From an uncultured Bacilli bacterium (lineage in GTDB: Bacteria > Bacillota_I > Bacilli_A > RF39 > UBA660), in assembly GCA_944358565.1 (NCBI GenBank), contig CALVRK010000039.1, positions 1 through 9,107 of the forward strand: a stretch of DNA of 9,107 nt. The letters run 5' to 3'. The notes under the pieces were generated by a model. The model had not been told where the DNA came from. It did no database searches and worked only from the letters and a program-made list of their open reading frames with translations. Below are positions 1 through 4,510 of this stretch, piece by piece (positions within the stretch are counted from its first letter, which is position 1; the number at the start of each line of letters is the position of its first letter). The position numbers were made by a program, and so were the translations under genes.

Positions 1-252
1 GATTTTATTTTCAATGGAAGTGAAATAAATGGTGTTACATTTAGTGAGTTAAGTGATGAGGGAAAACAAAAAGCTATAGATGCTTTAAGTACTTTAGATG
101 AAAAAATCAATTACTTAATACCAAATTATCGAGAAAGATTTAGAGATTGGTTTACAGATACTACTGCTAATGGACTTGATGCCCTAGGAGAGTTGAAAGA
201 TCAGGGCTTAGAACTCTGGGATGAAATACAATCTAAAAGAAACACGAAATAG
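1..252 (+). CDS. C-terminal part of an unrecognised protein
   Basis: Frame 1 is open from the first base to a TAG stop and gives 83 residues of a protein whose start lies outside the window. I do not recognise the family. The visible part is hydrophilic and mostly helix-like, rich in Asp, Glu and Lys, with motifs such as FSELSDEGKQKAIDAL and FRDWFTDTTANGLDALGEL, and a basic tail ending KRNTK. No membrane segment, Cys pair or catalytic motif can be seen. A clear terminator follows within 20 bases, so this gene closes its own transcription unit and is not co-transcribed by default with the regulator gene downstream. It could be the tail of a larger surface or accessory protein, but nothing here shows this. 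Confidence 0.75.
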   Translation, partial: DFIFNGSEINGVTFSELSDEGKQKAIDALSTLDEKINYLIPNYRERFRDWFTDTTANGLDALGELKDQGLELWDEIQSKRNTK

Positions 253-267
253 TATATTTTATAAAGC

Positions 268-299
268 AAAAGGTAATATTTCGAAAAATTACCTTTTTT
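268..299 (+). terminator. Rho-independent terminator of the first gene
   Basis: A 10-bp perfect stem (AAAAGGTAAT with ATTACCTTTT) encloses a 10-base loop and runs into a six-T tract. It lies 15 bases after the stop of the upstream gene and separates it from the agr-like locus. Confidence 0.85.
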
Positions 300-301
300 C
301 A

Positions 302-330
302 TTGTAATATTTGTCAAATTATGGTATATT
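302..330 (+). promoter_or_regulatory. Probable promoter of the agrA-agrC pair
   Basis: TTGTAA and TATATT are separated by 17 bases, and the -10 is preceded by TGG, an extended -10 arrangement. The predicted start is near 337, giving a leader of about 45 bases. The -35 abuts the preceding terminator. I looked for paired LytTR-type direct repeats here and found none I would defend, so autoregulation is not shown by the sequence. Confidence 0.5.
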
Positions 331-382
331 TACATAAGAATATTATACTGTAGGCATAATTAGAGAAGGAAAGGTAAGATTT

Positions 383-1084
383 ATGATAAATTTTATTATT
401 TGTGATGATGTAAAGCAGTATCGTGAAATGGTTGAACATATAGTTGTTTCATATATGATGAAAAATAAGCTAGAATATAAAACACACATTTTTAAAGATT
501 ATGATAGTGACTTCTTAAAAATAGTAGAATCTAAATTATCTTTTAAAGTGTATATATTAGACATTGAAACACCAACGAGATCTGGAATTGACATCGCAAG
601 ACTTATTCGAAATAAAGATGTTGACAGTGTTTTAATCTTTTTAACTGGTCACCAAGAACTTGGCCATGTCGTTATGAAAAATGATTTTCTATTCTTATCA
701 TATATAAATAAGTTTGATGATTGTGAAAAAAGACTAACTAAATCATTAGATAAAGCTTTACAAATGTTTAAAATCAAAAGTGTTATTAGATTTAAAGACA
801 ACGGTGTCGTCTATACCATTCCGCAAGATGATATTTTATATATTACAAGAGATAGTGTAGAAAGAAAATGTATAATTGTTACTGACTATAGTGAATTTCA
901 TGTTGGTAAAAATCTTGCAGAATTAGAAGAAGAGGTTAATGATAATTTTGTAAAAACACATAGAGCTTGCTTAATGAACACCAAACGAATATTAAGTTTT
1001 AGTAAATCACAAAAAGAAGTGGTTTTTGACAATGGAATGACTTCTGATTTAATCTCAACAAGGTTTGATAAGGAGTTGATATAA
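383..1084 (+). CDS. agrA: AgrA-like LytTR response regulator
   Basis: Cytoplasmic transcription factor of an AgrC/AgrA-type two-component system, 233 residues, the usual AgrA size. The N-terminal receiver domain (about 1-125) has the acidic pair Asp8-Asp9, phosphoacceptor Asp60 in VYILDIETPTRSG, conserved Thr88 in FLTGH, and Lys110 in the position of the conserved receiver lysine. The C-terminal LytTR DNA-binding domain (about 130-233) carries the family signature FVKTHRACLMN at 189-199. The ATG is preceded by an AAGGAAAGG ribosome site. One base separates its stop from the kinase start, and the kinase ribosome site (AAGGAG) lies inside this gene, so the two are translationally linked. Known family members bind direct repeats upstream of agr promoters; the targets here are not visible. 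The family call is confident; orthology to staphylococcal AgrA specifically is inferred from context. Confidence 0.92.
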   Translation: MINFIICDDVKQYREMVEHIVVSYMMKNKLEYKTHIFKDYDSDFLKIVESKLSFKVYILDIETPTRSGIDIARLIRNKDVDSVLIFLTGHQELGHVVMKNDFLFLSYINKFDDCEKRLTKSLDKALQMFKIKSVIRFKDNGVVYTIPQDDILYITRDSVERKCIIVTDYSEFHVGKNLAELEEEVNDNFVKTHRACLMNTKRILSFSKSQKEVVFDNGMTSDLISTRFDKELI

Positions 1085-1085
1085 G

Positions 1086-2390
1086 GTGTTTGATATCACA
1101 AAAAATATAGTTTTAGGTATTTTGTTAGCCTGTTTCCATACATATTGTTGGAAAAGCTTACTTAATAGATTAGAAGAAAATAAAATTTTAAATCTTATAA
1201 TAAGTGTGGTTTTGGTTGCAATAACATTAAATTTAGCAAACTATTTATTACCTCAACCATTCAGATTAATTATTATATTTGTTTTATTCACTGCTATAAA
1301 TTATTTTTTCTTAAGTAAAGATATAAGACAAGCAATAATTTTGGTAGTCATATCACAAATGATTTTAGCTTTATCAGAATTTTCATTTGTAATTATTTGC
1401 TCAATTATTTTTGGAAATGAAATTTATGAATTATTATTTGAACCAGTACCATCTATTCTGCTAAATATATATACCATTTTAGTATCTATCTTTATTTCCA
1501 AAAGAAAATTTATAAAAAAGATTTTTGTTTTATTTTATGATAATACAAAAAATAAAGAGAATATAGTCTATCCTTTAATAGTTATTTTTACACTGGTGAT
1601 TGCGACAGTAGAAAGTCATATGAAATTACCGTTGCCAATAGTGTTAACTACAAATGTTATCATGGCGGTAGTTTTCATTTCTATTATTATTGCTTCAACA
1701 AAAATTAAAGATAATTATAATAAAATAAATAGTAAATATGAAACAAGTATTTCCAGTCTAAAAGAATATGAAGTTATGATTGATAAATTTAGAATAGATA
1801 CGCATGAAAATAAAAATGAATTTTTAACAATAAGAAATATGATCAAAGATGATATAGATAAAGAAACAATTATAAAATATATTGATAAATTGATTGATAA
1901 TAAAATTAAAGACAATGATAAGATAATGAAAAAAACGGCAAAAATACCTGCTGGAGGTTTAAGAGCCACAATTTATTCCAAATTATGCTTAATGGATACA
2001 TTAAAAATCAAATATGAATTAAATATTTCTAGAGATGTCCGAACTACAGATTTAATTGATTTGGATGAGGATCTGACTTTAAAAATTTGTAAAATATTAG
2101 GCGTTTTCTTAGATAATGCAATAGAAGCAGTAAAAAAATTGAGAAAAAAAGAAATATCTGTGGAAATATATAGTTTAGACAATAATTTATGTGTTGATGT
2201 TACTAATAATTTTAAAGGTAATTTGGATTTAGAAAAGATGTCCGATGTTAAGTATACAACAAAAGGAGATGGCCATGGATATGGTTTGACATTAGTTAAT
2301 AAATTACTTGAAGAAGAACATGAAAAATTAGAAAATGAAAAAAGTATAAATCGCGATACTTTCACACAAACACTAAAAATAAAAATGTAG
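1086..2390 (+). CDS. agrC: AgrC-like membrane sensor histidine kinase
   Basis: Receptor kinase of 434 residues that should sense a cyclic peptide outside the cell and phosphorylate the regulator encoded just upstream. About six or seven hydrophobic segments fill residues 4-203, followed by a charged helical linker (about 204-235). The phosphoacceptor is His240 in RIDTHENKNEF, an H-box typical of AgrC-type kinases. The ATP-binding domain shows an N-box, FLDNAIEA (341-348, Asn344), and a G-box, TTKGDGHGYGL (391-401), matching the GHKL class. There is no HAMP or PAS region, as is normal for this family. The start is GTG with AAGGAG ten bases upstream. The stop codon lies inside the downstream terminator stem. 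Gene order is regulator then kinase, the reverse of the usual agrC-agrA order. Cognate function with the agrB/agrD genes across the terminator is inferred. Confidence 0.9.
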   Translation: MFDITKNIVLGILLACFHTYCWKSLLNRLEENKILNLIISVVLVAITLNLANYLLPQPFRLIIIFVLFTAINYFFLSKDIRQAIILVVISQMILALSEFSFVIICSIIFGNEIYELLFEPVPSILLNIYTILVSIFISKRKFIKKIFVLFYDNTKNKENIVYPLIVIFTLVIATVESHMKLPLPIVLTTNVIMAVVFISIIIASTKIKDNYNKINSKYETSISSLKEYEVMIDKFRIDTHENKNEFLTIRNMIKDDIDKETIIKYIDKLIDNKIKDNDKIMKKTAKIPAGGLRATIYSKLCLMDTLKIKYELNISRDVRTTDLIDLDEDLTLKICKILGVFLDNAIEAVKKLRKKEISVEIYSLDNNLCVDVTNNFKGNLDLEKMSDVKYTTKGDGHGYGLTLVNKLLEEEHEKLENEKSINRDTFTQTLKIKM

Positions 2391-2411
2391 ATAAATTGAA
2401 TCTACATTTTT
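2381..2411. terminator. Shared bidirectional terminator between agrC and agrD
   Basis: A 12-bp perfect stem, AAAAATGTAGAT with ATCTACATTTTT, encloses the 7-base loop 2393-2399. Both outer sides are A/T tracts, so the transcript from either strand ends the hairpin in a U-rich run. It contains the agrC stop codon, and its last base is the last base of the agrD stop codon on the other strand. It therefore should end both convergent units. Confidence 0.85.
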
Positions 2412-2530
2412 TATTTAACTAAACTTTTTGGACATTCAGGTTCATCAAACCACCAAGATAAACAAGCGCTGCTACCAGCATTTGAAAACATGCTACCAAG
2501 TGAAGATAATAATGATGCAATAAAACTCAT
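2411..2530 (-). CDS. agrD: AgrD-like autoinducing peptide precursor
   Basis: A 39-residue precursor for a cyclic signalling peptide. The layout matches AgrD: a short amphipathic leader (MSFIASLLSSLGSMFSNAG), a core around SSACLSWWF, and an acidic-proline tail, DEPECPKSLVK, that corresponds to the DEVEVPKEL-type tail removed by AgrB. By alignment with that tail, Cys23 would form a thiolactone with Phe28, giving a ring C-L-S-W-W-F. Tail length to the conserved Pro is one residue more than in Staphylococcus aureus, hence a six- rather than five-residue ring; this is inference. The start is chosen at the ATG with a strong AAAGGAG eight bases upstream; a longer frame reaches back into agrB but has no reason to be used. 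It lies 55 bases after agrB. A second Cys (33) lies in the discarded tail. Confidence 0.9.
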   Translation of the reverse strand: MSFIASLLSSLGSMFSNAGSSACLSWWFDEPECPKSLVK

Positions 2531-2538
2531 AAAACAAA

Positions 2539-2547
2539 CTCCTTTCC
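2539..2547 (-). promoter_or_regulatory. Strong ribosome binding site that fixes the agrD start
   Basis: On the - strand GGAAAGGAG lies 8 bases before ATG at 2530. It decides the short 39-residue reading against the in-frame upstream extension, which has no comparable site. Confidence 0.8.
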
Positions 2548-2557
2548 ATAGATTTAT

Positions 2558-2579
2558 GTTTAAATCAATTAATTTAAAC
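2558..2579 (-). repeat. Perfect inverted repeat between agrB and agrD
   Basis: GTTTAAAT and ATTTAAAC form a perfect 8-bp stem with a 6-base loop in the 55-base gap between agrB and agrD. It is not followed by a T-run in the - direction, so it does not look like a terminator. A role in mRNA processing or in protecting the agrD end of the transcript is possible but inferred. Confidence 0.6.
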
Positions 2580-2585
2580 CAGACA

Positions 2586-3185
2586 TTATGGTTGATAACT
2601 TTTGTAGTTATCATATGGTTCTCCGCAAATCTTATAAGTCGTTGGTGCTGTGAAAACACACTGTATTAATAATGACAAAATAAACGCATTAGCAAAAAAA
2701 TTATTTTCTATAAGTAATGATATTATCACAAATAAAATTGCAAGCATAGTTGATATTAATTTATAAACTCTACGTCTTTTTGGACTGACAATAGGTCTTT
2801 TGGCTGTATCAGCAGGGCTGTTTTTATAAATTAAAATAATACCTATTATTCCAAAAATTATTTTTATATTAATTGGTATTACTATATTTACACTCAAATA
2901 TGTAGATGTTATAAATATAGTAGCTGAGGAAACTAAACATATCCAACTTTTAGAAGCATGTATTCCAAAAGAAGGAGCTCTTAGAATATTATATATAATA
3001 GTAAAGATTAATAATTCTTTAAATATGCCTAGATATAAAGCAATTCCAAATATAATAATTGATTTAGTAATCATTAAATATAATCCAAGTAAGCCATATT
3101 TTAATTCAGCTAATCTTTCTTCAGAATAATCTGGATAATATTTATGAATTATATTCATAGAATTATTGATAAATACTTCCTTCAT
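2586..3185 (-). CDS. agrB: AgrB-like membrane endopeptidase
   Basis: Integral membrane cysteine endopeptidase, 199 residues, that in this family cuts the C-terminal tail of AgrD and forms the thiolactone. The catalytic pair is visible as His76 and Cys83 in SFGIHASKSWICL, with the seven-residue spacing of the staphylococcal enzyme (His77/Cys84). Hydrophobic segments lie at about 33-68, 82-100, 104-121, 141-160 and 165-185. The loop YKNSPADTAKRPI (120-132) is another family hallmark. The start is set at the ATG at 3185 because AGAGAGGA lies 5 bases upstream; an in-frame ATG 36 bases earlier lacks such a site. It is the first gene of a two-gene unit with agrD and converges on agrA-agrC. A typical agr operon is instead agrBDCA on one strand. 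Confidence 0.92.
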   Translation of the reverse strand: MKEVFINNSMNIIHKYYPDYSEERLAELKYGLLGLYLMITKSIIIFGIALYLGIFKELLIFTIIYNILRAPSFGIHASKSWICLVSSATIFITSTYLSVNIVIPINIKIIFGIIGIILIYKNSPADTAKRPIVSPKRRRVYKLISTMLAILFVIISLLIENNFFANAFILSLLIQCVFTAPTTYKICGEPYDNYKSYQP

Positions 3186-3271
3186 ATAAATCCTCTCTTT
3201 ACCATAAAAATAATATATCATTTTGCAAACAAAAAACTATGAAATGTTCAATATATAAAAAAACATCACTA

Positions 3272-3300
3272 ATTATATGAAAAGGTATTCTATTTGTGAC
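3272..3300 (-). promoter_or_regulatory. Candidate agrBD promoter
   Basis: On the - strand GTCACA (3295-3300) and a consensus TATAAT (3272-3277) are separated by 17 bases. The -35 matches 4 of 6 consensus bases, as expected for an activator-dependent promoter. The leader would be about 80 bases. A second -10-like site, TGATATATT, lies nearer agrB (about 3213-3221) without a good -35. No convincing LytTR repeat was found upstream. Confidence 0.4.
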
Positions 3301-3339
3301 ACTCGTTAGCATTCAGTCAAAATAAGCACACTTTCAAAC

Positions 3340-3409
3340 AAAAATGTGTGATAAAGACACCAGTACGTGTAAAATCAAACTTGTCGATGTAGTACTTGTG
3401 CACATTTTT
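3340..3409. repeat. Nested inverted repeats in the csp upstream region
   Basis: AAAAATGTG (3340-3348) pairs perfectly with CACATTTTT (3401-3409). Inside it AGTAC (3362-3366) pairs with GTACT (3392-3396). The first arm can instead pair upstream: CACAC (3327-3331) with GTGTG (3346-3350). The two folds exclude each other. Whether this is transcribed as part of the csp leader is unknown, because a good csp promoter lies downstream of it. Confidence 0.45.
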
Positions 3410-3457
3410 ATATTAGTAGTATTGAGAATTTTGTCGGAAAAAGTAATATGGTTTTTA

Positions 3458-3487
3458 TTGAAAGCAAAGGCCTTATTAATTTATACT
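3458..3487 (+). promoter_or_regulatory. Probable csp promoter
   Basis: TTGAAA and TATACT are separated by 18 bases. Transcription would begin near 3494, leaving a leader of about 32 bases before the csp ATG. Confidence 0.55.
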
Positions 3488-3525
3488 AGTATTGTAAGAG
3501 ATTTACTAGAAGGGAGATGTAAGAC

Positions 3526-3738
3526 ATGAAGGGCAAAGTTAAGTGGTTCAACAATGAAAAAGGTTTTGGTTTTATCGAATATAACGATAAAGAAGATATT
3601 TTCGTCCACTATTCAGCAATTCTTACACCTGGCTACAAAACGCTAGTTGAAGGTCAGTACGTTGAATTCGATTTAGTCAGAACTGACAAAGGTTTGCAAG
3701 CTAAGAACGTTGTCGAAATAAAAACTGCACTTGTGTAG
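3526..3738 (+). CDS. cspA: Cold-shock domain protein, CspA/CspB type
   Basis: A 70-residue single-domain nucleic acid chaperone of the cold-shock family, which binds single-stranded RNA and DNA in the cytoplasm and melts secondary structure. The whole protein is one OB fold. It starts MKGKVKWFNNEKGFGFIEY, with RNP1 as KGFGFIEY (13-20) and RNP2 as IFVHYS (25-30); the aromatic residues used for base stacking are present. The length is close to the 65-70 residues usual for the family. The ATG is preceded by AAGGGAG. It is probably monocistronic: it has its own promoter, and a terminator built into its last codons. The symbol cspA is generic; which paralogue it is cannot be told from one copy. 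Confidence 0.95.
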   Translation: MKGKVKWFNNEKGFGFIEYNDKEDIFVHYSAILTPGYKTLVEGQYVEFDLVRTDKGLQAKNVVEIKTALV

Positions 3739-3746
3739 TTTTTTTT
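3720..3746 (+). terminator. csp terminator overlapping the coding end
   Basis: AAAAACTGCA and TGTAGTTTTT form a 10-bp stem (one G-U pair) closed by a CTTG tetraloop and followed by T's up to 3746. The stem begins within the last six codons and includes the TAG stop. Confidence 0.85.
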
Positions 3747-3800
3747 CTATTCAAAACACATAATTTACCACACATTATCATATAAATTGCATGAAAAATA

Positions 3801-3809
3801 TGTTATAAT
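3801..3809 (+). promoter_or_regulatory. Extended -10 promoter of hpf
   Basis: TGTTATAAT gives a TGn motif directly before a consensus TATAAT. No good -35 is seen 17 bases upstream, which is acceptable for an extended -10 promoter. Transcription would begin near 3816, leaving a leader of only about 13 bases that would have to start at the ribosome site itself. Confidence 0.55.
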
Positions 3810-3828
3810 GTAGTTGGAAGGTGATGAT

Positions 3829-4362
3829 ATGAAATATATAATTCGTGGCCAAAAAGTAAAAGTCACAAATGACCTCAAAGAACATGCAGAAAAAAAGCTT
3901 TCAAAGCTTGATAAGTACTTTAGTGAAGGAGAAGATTTTACTGCTACTGTTGTAATTAGAAAAGTTGAACCTAATTACAAAGTAGAAGTAACTATTCCTG
4001 TTAAAAAAGTTATTTTAAGAGCTGAAGAAAGTCACAAAGATCCTTTCGCTGCAATCGATTTGATTATCGATAAGCTAGAAAGACAAATTCGTAAAAACAA
4101 AACGCGAATGAGTAAAAAAGTAATTAAGGATAAGTTTCCTGGTTTTGTCACTGACTTCAAAGTGGAAAAGACTGAAAACGATAAGAGTAAAATCGTTAAA
4201 CGTAAAAGTGTTGAACTTAAACCAATGAGTGAGGACGAAGCTATTTTACAAATGAATCTAATAGATCACACATTCTTTATTTTCAGAAATTCAAAAACTG
4301 GAGATATTGAAGTTATTTATAAACGTGAAGATGGCAACTACGGTTTAATTAAAGAGAAATAA
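3829..4362 (+). CDS. hpf: Long-form ribosome hibernation promoting factor
   Basis: A 177-residue ribosome-associated protein that in Bacillota joins two 70S ribosomes into inactive 100S dimers in stationary phase or stress. The N-terminal S30AE/YfiA domain (about 1-95) starts MKYIIRGQKVKVTNDLKEHAEKK and is followed by a basic linker. The C-terminal dimerisation domain (about 125-177) contains MSEDEAILQMNLIDHTFFIF and IEVIYKREDGNYGLI, the features that define the long form. The ATG is chosen at 3829, with GGAAGGTGAT just upstream; a TTG 15 bases earlier would put the ribosome site inside the gene. hpf directly before secA is a common arrangement in Bacillota. Its own promoter and terminator suggest independent control. 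Confidence 0.95.
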   Translation: MKYIIRGQKVKVTNDLKEHAEKKLSKLDKYFSEGEDFTATVVIRKVEPNYKVEVTIPVKKVILRAEESHKDPFAAIDLIIDKLERQIRKNKTRMSKKVIKDKFPGFVTDFKVEKTENDKSKIVKRKSVELKPMSEDEAILQMNLIDHTFFIFRNSKTGDIEVIYKREDGNYGLIKEK

Positions 4363-4381
4363 ATCGCCTAAAGCGATTTTT
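4361..4381 (+). terminator. hpf terminator
   Basis: AAATCGC and GCGATTT form a 7-bp GC-containing stem with a CTAAA loop and a five-T tail. It begins in the hpf stop codon. Weaker pairing of the flanking GAGAA and TTCTC can lengthen the stem. Confidence 0.85.
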
Positions 4382-4407
4382 CTCATGTTTTATCACCAAA
4401 CTAGAAT

Positions 4408-4454
4408 AAAAACAGGGCTTACTTTCAATTATTTTGAATTTTTGCCTTGTTTTT
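4408..4454 (+). repeat. Long inverted repeat between hpf and secA
   Basis: AAAAACAGGGC (4408-4418) pairs along its full length with GCCTTGTTTTT (4444-4454), with one G-U pair. Inside it TTCAA (4424-4428) pairs with TTGAA (4434-4438) around a TTATT loop. It ends in five T's and lies upstream of the secA -10, so it may be a second, back-up terminator for hpf read-through. Confidence 0.6.
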
Positions 4455-4475
4455 CTATGCATTTTAGCGTTTTTT

Positions 4476-4484
4476 TGGTAAAAT
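4476..4484 (+). promoter_or_regulatory. Extended -10 promoter of secA
   Basis: TGGTAAAAT provides TGn followed by TAAAAT. No clear -35 is seen. The predicted start near 4491 leaves a leader of about 20 bases that carries the AAAGGA ribosome site at 4497-4502. Confidence 0.45.
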
Positions 4485-4510
4485 ACTATATAGACGAAAG
4501 GATGGACAGT

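Larger units (their letters stand above)
3222..3525. other. Gene-free region between divergent agrB and csp
   Basis: About 300 bases without a believable gene. It holds the candidate agrBD promoter (- strand), competing inverted repeats (3327-3409) and the csp promoter (3458-3487). The one open frame across it (3344-3529, 61 residues) has no ribosome site and overlaps the csp start, so I do not call it. Confidence 0.6.

Noticed and set aside
300..382. Possible LytTR/AgrA direct repeats upstream of agrA (and at 3200-3340)
   Set aside because: Only isolated fragments resembling half-sites were seen, without the expected pair at about two helical turns; not enough to call an operator.
2531..2659. 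N-terminal extension of agrD into agrB
   Set aside because: The extension overlaps agrB in another frame, and the internal ATG at 2530 has a strong ribosome site and gives a precursor of normal AgrD length.
3186..3221. 12-residue extension of agrB
   Set aside because: No ribosome site precedes the earlier ATG, whereas AGAGAGGA directly precedes ATG at 3185; catalytic residue numbering also then matches the family.
3186..3330. An RNAIII-like regulatory RNA divergent from agrB
   Set aside because: No terminator-bounded structured transcript can be delimited here; the region is short and also holds the agrBD promoter.
3344..3529. 61-residue open frame upstream of csp
   Set aside because: No ribosome site before its ATG, a composition unlike a real protein, and it overlaps the csp start by four bases; it is better explained as leader or regulatory DNA.
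3814..3828. TTG start five codons upstream for hpf
   Set aside because: The hpf ribosome site GGAAGGTGAT lies within this stretch, so translation should start at ATG 3829; MKYIIRG also matches the usual start.
4385..4510. 42-residue extension of secA
   Set aside because: It runs through the inverted repeat and promoter region and encodes a Phe-rich stretch not found in SecA; MNFFKKIF is the family start.
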